From assembly GCA_947589025.1 (NCBI GenBank), contig CANQAY010000004.1, positions 47,928 through 111,927 on the forward strand: a stretch of 64,000 bases of DNA, written 5' to 3'. The position numbers and the translations under genes are program-made. The notes beneath the pieces are model-generated. The model was not told the origin of the DNA. It did not search any database and saw only the letters and a program-made list of their open reading frames with translations. The DNA is from an uncultured Clostridia bacterium (lineage in GTDB: Bacteria > Bacillota > Clostridia > Christensenellales > UBA1242). Of the stretch, positions 17,431 through 25,365 are shown piece by piece. Each line of letters begins with the position of its first letter. Position 1 is the stretch's first letter.

Positions 17431-17817
17431 ATGGCAGTTTTGGTAAAAATTTTTGCGGTTGCCTTAATAACCGTTTTTGCAAACATATTGGTTAAACAAT
17501 TTAAACCAGAAGTTGCCATGCTAATAACCATTGCGGGCAGCGTTTTAATAATTTTAATGGCGGTGGATAGCTTACACTCGCTAATTTCGTCATTTTATCA
17601 CATATTTGAATCTACTGGAGTGGAAACAACCCTTTTAACCCCGCTAATAAAAATAATTGCAATAGGCTATATTGCAGAATTTGGGGCAAACATTTGCACC
17701 GATGCGGGTGCTTCTAGCATTGCAGATAAAATTTTATTTGTGGCAAAAATAATTATTTTATTAACTTCTTTGCCTATTATAACCACAGTGGTGGATATGG
17801 TGGTGGGGTTGCTATGA
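17431..17817 (+). CDS. spoIIIAD: Stage III sporulation protein AD
   Basis: 128-residue membrane protein with four hydrophobic segments, paralogous to SpoIIIAC in its first half ('FKPEVAMLITIAGSVLIILM'). 'KIIAIGYIAEFGANICTDAGASSIADKI' is a strong family signature. Overlaps spoIIIAE by four bases. Confidence 0.93.
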   Translation: MAVLVKIFAVALITVFANILVKQFKPEVAMLITIAGSVLIILMAVDSLHSLISSFYHIFESTGVETTLLTPLIKIIAIGYIAEFGANICTDAGASSIADKILFVAKIIILLTSLPIITTVVDMVVGLL

Positions 17818-19031
17818 CATTGCAAAAACGAACACATTTAAACAAAATTACAATTATATTATTGGTTGTGTTAATTGTTGTTTTTTCTTGTTTATCTCCA
17901 CTTAAAACGTTTTGCGAGTTAGATAGTTCAACTAAATTAAGTGAGCAACTTAACAATTCAGTAATAGAAGAATTAGGGCATATTGACTTTTCTGCTTTTA
18001 ATGAAGTTATTGTAGATTTAGATGCAAAAAACACCAACATCTTTTCAATAGATAACATTAAAAACAAAGTTTATTCAATAATAACAGGTGAAAATGCAAT
18101 ATCTTATTCATCATTTTTTGCCAGTTTGCTTTCAATTTTTATAGATTTAATTATAAAATATTTGCCACTTTTGTCCGTTATAATTGCCATTGGGGTTATA
18201 GGCAATTTGTTAACTGGCATAAAAAGCAAATTTAATGAAAAATCTACTGCTAACCTCATACATCTAGTCTGTTTTTTGGCAGTTGTAATTTTGATGATTG
18301 GCATGGTTAACAATCTTTCCAAAATAACAGCCAATTCGGTGGATAGCATGGTGGGGCAAATGAATATAGTTTTCCCAATTTTGCTTACATTAATGATTGG
18401 CATTGGGGCAAAGGCAAGTGCAGGAGTGTTTCAACCTGTGGTGGCAATAATTTCTACTTATGTTGCAGATTTCTTTAAATATCTAATTGTTCCACTTTTT
18501 ATGGCAAGTTTTGTTTTTTCAATTATAACAAATTTATCCGACAACATTAAGCTAGATAAATTCAACAGCTTTATTTCAAGCCTTTTTAAATGGTCGGTTG
18601 GGTTAATTTTTACAATATTTTTTGCCACACTAACAATTCAAGGCATTTCGGCTGGCACATTTGATAGTTTAAGCATACGTACCACAAAATACACCATAAA
18701 AAGTTATGTGCCTATTATGGGCGGATATCTATCCGATGGCATGGACTTAATTTTATCTAGCAGCATTTTAATTAAAAATTCAATTGGCCTAGTTGGGGTG
18801 CTTATAATAATTTCTACAATAATTTCACCTTTGGTTGAAATAATTGTGTTTAGTTTAATGTTAAAACTGGTTTCGGCAATTTTGCAACCGATGAGTGACA
18901 ACAAAACATCTAACTTTTTAATGTCCAGTTCAAAATCAATAACAATGTTATCCTCATCAATAATTGCAATTGGCTTTATGTATTTAGTTTCAATGGGGCT
19001 AATTATGACAACCTCTAACTTGGTGGTGTAA
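17814..19031 (+). CDS. spoIIIAE: Stage III sporulation protein AE
   Basis: 405-residue polytopic membrane protein of the SpoIIIA channel, with an N-terminal signal-like segment, an extracytoplasmic stretch to about residue 100, and six to eight membrane segments. Diagnostic segments include 'GAKASAGVFQPVVAIIS' and 'SIRTTKYTIKSYVPIMGGYLSDGMDL'. Start overlaps the spoIIIAD stop (ATGA). Confidence 0.94.
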   Translation: MTLQKRTHLNKITIILLVVLIVVFSCLSPLKTFCELDSSTKLSEQLNNSVIEELGHIDFSAFNEVIVDLDAKNTNIFSIDNIKNKVYSIITGENAISYSSFFASLLSIFIDLIIKYLPLLSVIIAIGVIGNLLTGIKSKFNEKSTANLIHLVCFLAVVILMIGMVNNLSKITANSVDSMVGQMNIVFPILLTLMIGIGAKASAGVFQPVVAIISTYVADFFKYLIVPLFMASFVFSIITNLSDNIKLDKFNSFISSLFKWSVGLIFTIFFATLTIQGISAGTFDSLSIRTTKYTIKSYVPIMGGYLSDGMDLILSSSILIKNSIGLVGVLIIISTIISPLVEIIVFSLMLKLVSAILQPMSDNKTSNFLMSSSKSITMLSSSIIAIGFMYLVSMGLIMTTSNLVV

Positions 19032-19032
19032 T

Positions 19033-19506
19033 ATGGCAGCATACATTTTAAGTGTTTTAGGCATTGTTGTGGCAGGCATTATTATAGATGTTATTATTCC
19101 ATCAGGCAGCATAAATAAATATATTAAAAGCATTTATGCCATATTTGTGGTGGCGGTGCTAATAAGCCCAATAATAAATTTTTTAAATAAAAATCAGGGC
19201 TTTAATTTTAAAGTGGATAATTATGAAATTAATGAAAGCTTAATTAATTATATAAATAAACAAAAAGTATCCGAACTAGAAGACAGCATAAAAACGCATT
19301 TAAATAACGAAGGATTTAGCAATGTCGACATAAAAATCGATTTTGTTTTAAAAAATAACGAATTGGCATTAAATTCTTGCACGGTAAATTTAAAAAATTT
19401 GGCAATAAGTTCGGACAAGCAACATATAAATAAATATGAATTCATTAGAAAAGTTGTGAAGGAATATACAAATTTGACAGATGAGGGGATATTGTTCGAT
19501 GAGTGA
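19033..19506 (+). CDS. spoIIIAF: Stage III sporulation protein AF
   Basis: 157 residues: two membrane segments near the N-terminus (~3-25 and ~35-55) and a C-terminal soluble domain with a ring-building-motif-like fold in this family. Poorly conserved at sequence level; assigned by topology, size and position between AE and AG. Confidence 0.85.
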   Translation: MAAYILSVLGIVVAGIIIDVIIPSGSINKYIKSIYAIFVVAVLISPIINFLNKNQGFNFKVDNYEINESLINYINKQKVSELEDSIKTHLNNEGFSNVDIKIDFVLKNNELALNSCTVNLKNLAISSDKQHINKYEFIRKVVKEYTNLTDEGILFDE

Positions 19507-19939
19507 AGAAAAAAAAACTTTTAAATGGCTGGAAAAATTAAAAAAAGTTAAGCATATCGAAATTTATATCGCCATATTATTTATTGTAATTTTGCTGTTA
19601 ATTTACATGTCAAACTTTGGCAAAAACAAAAATTCTAACACAACCACAACAAATGAATTGTCAATTACTGCTTATGTGGACAAGCTTGAAAGCGACTTAG
19701 AAGATATACTATCTAACATAGGAGGTGTATCAAATGTTAAAGTTATGATAACTTTAGATATTAAGCAAACTCAGGTGGTGGACTCCCAAATTAATTTAAA
19801 TGAATTTCCGCCCATAAAGGGGGTTATTGTTACCGCAAAAGGCGTTAACGACACCGCCACAAAACTTAAAGTTTTGCACGCAATTGAAGCCGTTATTGAC
19901 ATTACAAATGGAAACATAGAGATATTATCAAGTGATTAG
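19499..19939 (+). CDS. spoIIIAG: Stage III sporulation protein AG
   Basis: 146 residues: one membrane segment (~22-42) and an intermembrane-space domain that forms large rings in B. subtilis. 'DLEDILSNIGGVSNVKVMITLD' is typical. ATG at 19499 is preceded by GAGGGG and overlaps spoIIIAF by eight bases. The domain is shorter than in B. subtilis (~229 residues), as in many Clostridia. Confidence 0.9.
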   Translation: MSEEKKTFKWLEKLKKVKHIEIYIAILFIVILLLIYMSNFGKNKNSNTTTTNELSITAYVDKLESDLEDILSNIGGVSNVKVMITLDIKQTQVVDSQINLNEFPPIKGVIVTAKGVNDTATKLKVLHAIEAVIDITNGNIEILSSD

Positions 19940-19948
19940 GAGGTTAAA

Positions 19949-20434
19949 ATGAAAAATATGTCTAAGAAAAAGAAAATTATTATTTTATCAGTTATGATTG
20001 CTTTGTTGTTAATCACCGGTTATGTTAATGTGGCATTAAATAGCACCATAGCAAGCGGCGCAACAACCACAACAAGCACAACCACAGCCAATTTTTATTC
20101 CACATATAGAACTCAGCGTGATGCCACCCGTGCACAAGAAGTTCAATTTTACGATTCTATTATTCAAAGTTCAGCAAGCAGTGCCGAAGCTAAATTAGAA
20201 GCAGAAGCCGGCAAACTTGCACTTGTAAAACAAATGGAATTAGAGCTTATAACCGAAGGCATCATTCGTGGAAAGGGTTTTTCAGATGCTGTTATAACCA
20301 CTTCAAGCGCCAATATTAACGTTTTTGTTAAGTGTTCCGAGTTAACTAAAGACGAAGTTACACAAATTGTTTCAGTTGTTTGCAAACAATTTGGGGTGGA
20401 GAATGATAAAGTTATAATTATCCCTTCAGAATAA
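19949..20434 (+). CDS. spoIIIAH: Stage III sporulation protein AH
   Basis: 161 residues: basic N-terminus, membrane segment (~12-30), a Thr/Ser-rich linker, an alpha-helical stretch rich in Ala/Glu, and a ring-building C-terminal domain ('EGIIRGKGFSDAVITTSSANINVFV'). SpoIIIAH pairs with forespore SpoIIQ across the septum. Last gene of the operon; preceded by AGGAGG. Confidence 0.92.
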   Translation: MKNMSKKKKIIILSVMIALLLITGYVNVALNSTIASGATTTTSTTTANFYSTYRTQRDATRAQEVQFYDSIIQSSASSAEAKLEAEAGKLALVKQMELELITEGIIRGKGFSDAVITTSSANINVFVKCSELTKDEVTQIVSVVCKQFGVENDKVIIIPSE

Positions 20435-20463
20435 TTGCCAAATAAAAATTTTTGTGATATAAT
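20435..20463 (+). promoter_or_regulatory. Promoter of the Asp23-family gene
   Basis: TTGCCA (20435-20440), 17-base spacer, TATAAT (20458-20463) preceded by TGA. It begins directly after the spoIIIAH stop. Confidence 0.8.
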
Positions 20464-20480
20464 ACCACTAAGAGGGAATT

Positions 20481-20825
20481 ATGGCAAAAATAAAAAAAGT
20501 TAATGACGATACCACTTATATAAATAAATCCATGGTGGTTTCAATTGTTAGTTTGGCAACTAAAGAAATTCAAGGTGTGGTTGATGTTTATCAGCCAACC
20601 AAACTAACATTAAGGCGCTTGTTTAATAGAAACATTGGCAAAGGTGTTAGGGTTAAATACACAAACTCTGGCATTATAATAGATATTTATGTTGTTGTTA
20701 CAACAGATTCTGAAGTAAGTGATATTGTTTATCGCATTCAACAGAATGTTAAAAACAGCATAACTTCGGTTTTGCCAATAAAAATTAAAGCCATTAATGT
20801 TTATGTAATGGATGCAAAAAAATAA
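20481..20825 (+). CDS. Asp23/Gls24 family protein (YqhY-like)
   Basis: 114 residues. 'INKSMVVSIVSLATKEIQGVVDV' and 'GVRVKYTNSGIIIDIYVVV' are Asp23/Gls24 motifs. The B. subtilis relative YqhY sits in the same spoIIIA-nusB interval and is linked to acetyl-CoA carboxylase control; accB and accC are not present here. GAGGG ribosome site. Confidence 0.88.
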   Translation: MAKIKKVNDDTTYINKSMVVSIVSLATKEIQGVVDVYQPTKLTLRRLFNRNIGKGVRVKYTNSGIIIDIYVVVTTDSEVSDIVYRIQQNVKNSITSVLPIKIKAINVYVMDAKK

Positions 20826-20828
20826 ATT

Positions 20829-20851
20829 CTCTCTCGGATGAGAGAGTTTTT
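20829..20851 (+). terminator. Terminator before nusB
   Basis: CTCTCTC (20829-20835), loop GGAT, GAGAGAG (20840-20846), TTTTT. Confidence 0.8.
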
Positions 20852-20867
20852 CTGTTTAGGAGCACAT

Positions 20868-21236
20868 ATGAAACGTACAGAAGCAAGGGAACTTGCATTT
20901 AAAACTATTTACTCTAAATTTTTTAACCCAACTGAGGAAGATATTTTTGCAAAGGCGGACGCGGATGGGCTTACTTTTGTTAGTGAAGTTTTAAAAAATT
21001 TTGCAGCGCATTATTCCGAAATTAATGATTTAATATCTGCAAATTTAAAGGGCTATACTATAAATAGGGTAAATAAGGTGGACCTTGCCATAATAATTGA
21101 AGCCATTATTGAATTTAACTATTTAAAAACCCCCAAAGAGGTTATTATTAACGAAGCAGTAGAGCTTTCTAAAAAATATTCAACTGAAAAAAGCCCTAAA
21201 TTTATAAATGGCCTTTTAAAAGATTTAATTAAATGA
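20868..21236 (+). CDS. nusB: Transcription antitermination factor NusB
   Basis: 122-residue all-helical protein that binds boxA RNA with NusE during rRNA transcription. 'KRTEARELAFKTIYSKFF' at the N-terminus and 'NRVNKVDLAIIIEAIIEFNYLKTPKEVIINEAVELSKKY' near the C-terminus are diagnostic. The start at 20868 is set by AGGAGC; an in-frame start at 20838 lies inside the terminator hairpin. Confidence 0.94.
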   Translation: MKRTEARELAFKTIYSKFFNPTEEDIFAKADADGLTFVSEVLKNFAAHYSEINDLISANLKGYTINRVNKVDLAIIIEAIIEFNYLKTPKEVIINEAVELSKKYSTEKSPKFINGLLKDLIK

Positions 21237-22408
21237 AAACTTACACCGTATCGGCAATAAATAAAATAATTAAGGATTTAATTGACAATGAAGTAATTTT
21301 GGAAGATATTACTGTTACTGGCGAATTGTCTAGTTTTTCCATAACAAGAAATATTGCATATTTTACACTTAAGGATAACGACGATTTGCTTTCTTGCGTT
21401 CAATTTAACGCCAAAACGCCATTTAATATTGGAGATTTAGTTCAAGTAAGGGGCAATATAAAATACTATCCCAAGGGCGGCAAGTTAACCTTTAACGCGC
21501 TGAGTATGGAGCTTTGCGGGCAGGGTGAATTGTATAAACAGTTCCTAAATTTAAAAGCCAAACTAGAATTAGAAGGCTTGTTTGATGAGCAACATAAAAT
21601 ACCTTTACCCAGATTTATTAACTCAATTGGCGTTGTTACAAGCAAAACTGGCGCCGTGCTGCAAGATATTAGAAATGTAACCTCTAGGCGCAACCCCAAT
21701 TTGGATATTTATGTTTACGATGCCCAAGTGCAAGGGAAGATGGCAGTTAACGATGTAATTCAGGGAATAACTTATTTTGACAATTTATCCGATGTTGACG
21801 TTATAATTGTGGCACGAGGTGGCGGCAGTATTGAAGATTTATCCGCATTTAATGATGAGGAACTTGCCCGTGTTGCTTTTATATGTAATAAGCCGCTAAT
21901 AAGCGCAGTGGGGCATGAAACCGACTTTTCTATATTAGATTTTGTTGCAGATCTTCGCGCTCCAACCCCAAGCGCGGCCGCCGAAATTGTAACATTTGAT
22001 AGGGCAGAATTAAAAAGATATGTGAATGAGCTAGTTATTCGCATGGAAAAATCAATTAATGATAACATCGCCGAGTTGGAAAATGATGTTAATATGCACG
22101 CGTTAAACATAGAGAATAATATTACATCTGCTGTAAATGACGAAATTTTGTATATAAACAACCTGCTTAATGATATAGAAAAAAACATAGAAGGTCAAAT
22201 AGTTGATACAACATTTAGAGTAAATATGGCATTAAATACACTAGATAAACTTAACCCCGTTAAATTATTGCAGTCAGGATATTCATACGCGTCCGTAAAT
22301 GGCCAGCCGGTTAACTATAACAATGCACGTCTGCACGACACATTAAAAATTGTTGCTTCGGATATTGTTATTAAAGCAGAGATAAAAGAAAAGGAGAAAA
22401 GAGAATGA
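21233..22408 (+). CDS. xseA: Exodeoxyribonuclease VII large subunit
   Basis: Catalytic and DNA-binding subunit of exonuclease VII, which degrades single-stranded DNA in both directions. 391 residues: N-terminal OB-fold (~1-95; 'GELSSFSITRNIAYFTLKD'), catalytic core with 'GVVTSKTGAVLQDI', 'VARGGGSIEDLSAFNDEELAR' and 'GHETDFSILDFVADLRAPTPSAAAE', then a coiled coil. The coiled coil is shorter than in E. coli (456 residues). Overlaps nusB and xseB by four bases each. Confidence 0.95.
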   Translation: MKTYTVSAINKIIKDLIDNEVILEDITVTGELSSFSITRNIAYFTLKDNDDLLSCVQFNAKTPFNIGDLVQVRGNIKYYPKGGKLTFNALSMELCGQGELYKQFLNLKAKLELEGLFDEQHKIPLPRFINSIGVVTSKTGAVLQDIRNVTSRRNPNLDIYVYDAQVQGKMAVNDVIQGITYFDNLSDVDVIIVARGGGSIEDLSAFNDEELARVAFICNKPLISAVGHETDFSILDFVADLRAPTPSAAAEIVTFDRAELKRYVNELVIRMEKSINDNIAELENDVNMHALNIENNITSAVNDEILYINNLLNDIEKNIEGQIVDTTFRVNMALNTLDKLNPVKLLQSGYSYASVNGQPVNYNNARLHDTLKIVASDIVIKAEIKEKEKRE

Positions 22409-22611
22409 TAGAGCAAAACATTAAAAGGCTTGAAGAAATTGCAAAAAAAATTGAACAAGGCGTAAGCCTAGATGAAAGCTTACAATTGTATGAAGAGGGC
22501 TGTAAGCTTGCCAAATTAAGTTTAACCGAGCTTGAAAAAGCAAAGGGCAAAATTTTAATGGTTAAAAAAGAATTGAACAAAAAAGATAAAAGCGAGGCAA
22601 ACAATGGCTAA
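22405..22611 (+). CDS. xseB: Exodeoxyribonuclease VII small subunit
   Basis: 68 residues, two helices with the family signature 'LEEIAKKIEQGVSLDESLQLYEEG'. Several copies wrap the coiled coil of XseA. Overlaps xseA by four and proS by eight bases. Confidence 0.93.
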   Translation: MIEQNIKRLEEIAKKIEQGVSLDESLQLYEEGCKLAKLSLTELEKAKGKILMVKKELNKKDKSEANNG

Positions 22612-24028
22612 GGAATTTGTAAATGAAATAACCGATATGCACACCGATTTTGCGCAATGGTATACTGACGTTGTGCTTAAAACCGAAATGGTGGATTACG
22701 GCCCAGTTAAAGGCACAATGGTAATTCGCCCTTATGGATACGCTGTTTGGGAAAATATTCAGCATTATTTTGATAACGAATTTAAAAAAGTTGGCGTTCA
22801 AAATGCCTATTTCCCAATGTTTATCCCTGAAAGTTTTTTAAAAAGGGAGGCTGAACATGTTGAAGGCTTTGCACCCGAAGTTGCCGTTGTAACATATGCT
22901 GGCGGGCAAGATTTGGCAGAAAAATTAATTGTTAGGCCAACAAGCGAAACTATAATATGCGAAATGTTTGCAAAATGGGTTAAATCGTATAGAGATTTGC
23001 CTTTAAAAATAAACCAGTGGTGCAATGTGGTTAGATGGGAAAAAACAACCCGCCCATTTTTAAGAACTAGTGAATTTTTGTGGCAAGAGGGTCACACTGC
23101 CCAAGCAAGCATGCAAGATGCTGAAAACGATGCCCAAACCATGCTAAAAATTTATGAAAAAGGGTTAAGGGAATTGCTTGCCATACCTACTATAACCGGG
23201 CAAAAAACGGAAAATGAAAAATTTGCCGGTGCGGTTAACACTTATAGCTTAGAAGCGGTTATGAAAGATGGCAAATGTTTACAATCGGGCACCACACACA
23301 ATATGGGGCAAAATTTTGCCAAGGCAAGCGATATAAAATTTTTAAATAAAGATGAAAAATTAGAATACGCATATTCTTCAAGTTGGGGCGTAAGCACCCG
23401 TCTAATTGGCGCACTTGTTATGGTGCATGGTGACGAACGCGGCATGAGAATGCCACCAAATGTGGCACCAATTCAGGTTGTTATCATTCCAATTGCTAGC
23501 AAGGCTGCTGGCGTAATTGAAAAATGCAACGAAGTGGCAGAAATTCTTACAAATAATGGCTTTAGAGTTAAAGTGGATAATTCTAATAACACCCCGGGAT
23601 GGAAATTTAATGAATATGAAATGAAGGGTGTGCCTTTACGCCTTGAAATTGGCCCACGAGACATTGAAAATGACGTTGCCACGGCAGTAAGACGCGACAC
23701 CCACGAAAAAACACAACTTAACTTAAAAAACATTGAAAATGAAGTTAAAGCTATGCTTAATAGCATTCAAAATAATATGTTTAATCAGGCAGCAGAAACT
23801 CTTAAAAACGCCATTGTTGAAACTGATGATTTTAGCACACTTGTAAATGAAGTTAACAACGGCAAAGTGGCGTTAGCTTATCATTGTGGCAACAGCAAAT
23901 GTGAAACCGAAATTAAAGATAAAACCACCATCAAAACTAGGGTAATTCAGTCATTAGACGACAAACATAAATGCATTTATTGCGGCAAAAAAAGCAAATA
24001 TAGAGTTTATTTTGGCAAACAATATTAA
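22604..24028 (+). CDS. proS: Prolyl-tRNA synthetase, type 3 (eukaryote/archaea-like)
   Basis: Charges tRNA-Pro. 474 residues with class II motifs ('ERFLPPTSET' equivalent here 'RPTSETIICEMFAKWVKSYRDLP', motif 2 'RWEKTTRPFLRTSEFLWQEGH', motif 3 'GVSTRLIGALVMVHGDERGMRMP') and an anticodon-binding domain. No editing insertion domain, so this is the short, eukaryote-like type. The C-terminal zinc-binding extension keeps four cysteines (two in 'HCGNSKCE', two in 'CIYCGKK') and ends in Tyr. Genetically coupled to xseB rather than in the usual rseP-proS-polC run. Confidence 0.95.
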   Translation: MAKEFVNEITDMHTDFAQWYTDVVLKTEMVDYGPVKGTMVIRPYGYAVWENIQHYFDNEFKKVGVQNAYFPMFIPESFLKREAEHVEGFAPEVAVVTYAGGQDLAEKLIVRPTSETIICEMFAKWVKSYRDLPLKINQWCNVVRWEKTTRPFLRTSEFLWQEGHTAQASMQDAENDAQTMLKIYEKGLRELLAIPTITGQKTENEKFAGAVNTYSLEAVMKDGKCLQSGTTHNMGQNFAKASDIKFLNKDEKLEYAYSSSWGVSTRLIGALVMVHGDERGMRMPPNVAPIQVVIIPIASKAAGVIEKCNEVAEILTNNGFRVKVDNSNNTPGWKFNEYEMKGVPLRLEIGPRDIENDVATAVRRDTHEKTQLNLKNIENEVKAMLNSIQNNMFNQAAETLKNAIVETDDFSTLVNEVNNGKVALAYHCGNSKCETEIKDKTTIKTRVIQSLDDKHKCIYCGKKSKYRVYFGKQY

Positions 24029-24101
24029 TTTTTAACTAGCTATTTACAAATTTAAAAAAATATGTTAATCTTAATAAATAAAATTTCATATTTATATTTA
24101 G

Positions 24102-24794
24102 ATGAGCATAATAACAAAACTTAAAACCATTTCCGAACGGAAATATATTATTGTTATGGGCAAGTTGGCTTTTATAAAAAACTTGCTTTATTTTGCTTTT
24201 AAAGTTACAGTTGGGTTTTTAACACATTCGCTTTTCCTTATTGCAATTGCAATTTATTCTGCCTTCATTGGCATTGTTAAAAACAATTGTTCAAGGGGGC
24301 TAAAAAAGAATAAAGATACTCTTCGTGATATTTATTCTTACATACGCGGCGGTGCCATCCTTGCCAGTTCAAGTATAATGTATATAATTTATTCTATATT
24401 TCAAATTTTTTATCCAACCAACTCACAATATCATATGGTTTTGGCCATTGCAATTGCAACCTTTGCCACATTTGCCATAACAATTTCCATAATTGGCGTT
24501 GTTAAAGCAAAGGGCAAAACAATGCTTATAAAAGAGTATAGGCTAACCAATTTGGCAACGGCTTTTAATAACATTGTGCTTGCCCAAATCGCCATATTGT
24601 CATTTACAAACCCAGACGGTCAGTTGGCATTATATAACGGCTTAAGTGGTGTAGCTGTTGGCATAATAGTACTAGGCATTGGGCTTTATTTATTAATAGA
24701 TGGAATATTGAAAAAGAAAAAATACTATCAATTAATAAAAAAATATCCAGATTTCTTTAATCACCCAGTGTTTAATAACAATTCAACAAAATAA
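24102..24794 (+). CDS. Orphan polytopic membrane protein, 230 aa
   Basis: About six hydrophobic segments at roughly 25-60 (two), 85-105, 112-135, 150-170 and 180-205, with short basic loops and a soluble C-terminal tail 'KKYPDFFNHPVFNNN'. No family recognised with confidence; overall topology loosely recalls cation diffusion facilitators but the metal-site motifs are missing. No clear Shine-Dalgarno sequence precedes the ATG. Single gene between proS and tRNA-Glu. Confidence 0.6.
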   Translation: MSIITKLKTISERKYIIVMGKLAFIKNLLYFAFKVTVGFLTHSLFLIAIAIYSAFIGIVKNNCSRGLKKNKDTLRDIYSYIRGGAILASSSIMYIIYSIFQIFYPTNSQYHMVLAIAIATFATFAITISIIGVVKAKGKTMLIKEYRLTNLATAFNNIVLAQIAILSFTNPDGQLALYNGLSGVAVGIIVLGIGLYLLIDGILKKKKYYQLIKKYPDFFNHPVFNNNSTK

Positions 24795-24814
24795 GTGTCT
24801 TCAGGCACTTTTTT
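24793..24814 (+). terminator. Terminator after the 24102 gene
   Basis: AAGTGTC (24793-24799), loop TTCA, GGCACTT (24804-24810, one G-U pair), TTTT. Confidence 0.8.
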
Positions 24815-24845
24815 AGTTTATTTTTAACAAAATTATAAAATACAC

Positions 24846-24874
24846 TTGATAATTATAAATAATTATGTTATATT
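24846..24874 (+). promoter_or_regulatory. tRNA-Glu promoter
   Basis: TTGATA (24846-24851), 17-base spacer, TATATT (24869-24874) with TGT before it. Confidence 0.65.
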
Positions 24875-24889
24875 ATAGAAGTCAATCGT

Positions 24890-24964
24890 GGCTCTATAGT
24901 CTAGAGGTTAGGACGCGACCCTCTCACGGTTGAGACTGGGGTTCGATTCCCCATAGGGCTACCA
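24890..24964 (+). tRNA. tRNA-Glu (anticodon CTC)
   Basis: 75 bases with encoded CCA. Acceptor GGCTCTA pairs TAGGGCT (two G-U pairs). The anticodon stem CGACC/GGTTG holds the loop CTCTCAC, anticodon CTC at 24923-24925, which reads GAG. The T-arm contains the GGTTCGATTCC segment. Confidence 0.93.
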
Positions 24965-24989
24965 TAATTATAAAGCAGTATGGAGTTGT

Positions 24990-25346
24990 ATGGACGATAA
25001 AAATAACTTTGTTTTTAAAGACAAAGATACAACGATTAATTTTCAAGGTTTATCTCTAAAGCAATTAAAAAATATTCTTGAATTGGCTGTTTGTTTAGTT
25101 GACGATAAACAATATAAAAAACTTGAAAGCATACACAAACAAAAATATAAAAATTCTCAAATAAGAATGTGTGTAGATGATGAAAACGGAATCGATACGA
25201 TCGTTGAATTAACACGCTGTGGAGATCTCTTTGATATTACAATGGGAACAAATTTAGATCCAATAACCGCAATAAATAGTAAAAATCTAACAAAGAAACA
25301 ATTTCAGTTATTTATAAAAGAGCTAGACGCTTTTATTAAAAAATAA
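24990..25346 (+). CDS. Orphan small protein, 118 aa
   Basis: Not recognised. A soluble, charged protein starting MDDKNNFVFKDKDTTINFQG, with a central helical stretch, two cysteines ('ELAVCLVDDKQYKKL', 'RMCVDDENGID') and a helical, lysine-rich end. It starts 25 bases after tRNA-Glu behind a weak GGAG four bases from the ATG, and no separate terminator separates it from the tRNA, so it might be read through from the tRNA promoter. comEC follows 19 bases later. Confidence 0.55.
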   Translation: MDDKNNFVFKDKDTTINFQGLSLKQLKNILELAVCLVDDKQYKKLESIHKQKYKNSQIRMCVDDENGIDTIVELTRCGDLFDITMGTNLDPITAINSKNLTKKQFQLFIKELDAFIKK

Positions 25347-25365
25347 CTTACCTTTTGTACTAAAG

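Noticed and set aside
22562..22603. T-box leader before proS
   Set aside because: proS overlaps xseB; no separate leader exists.
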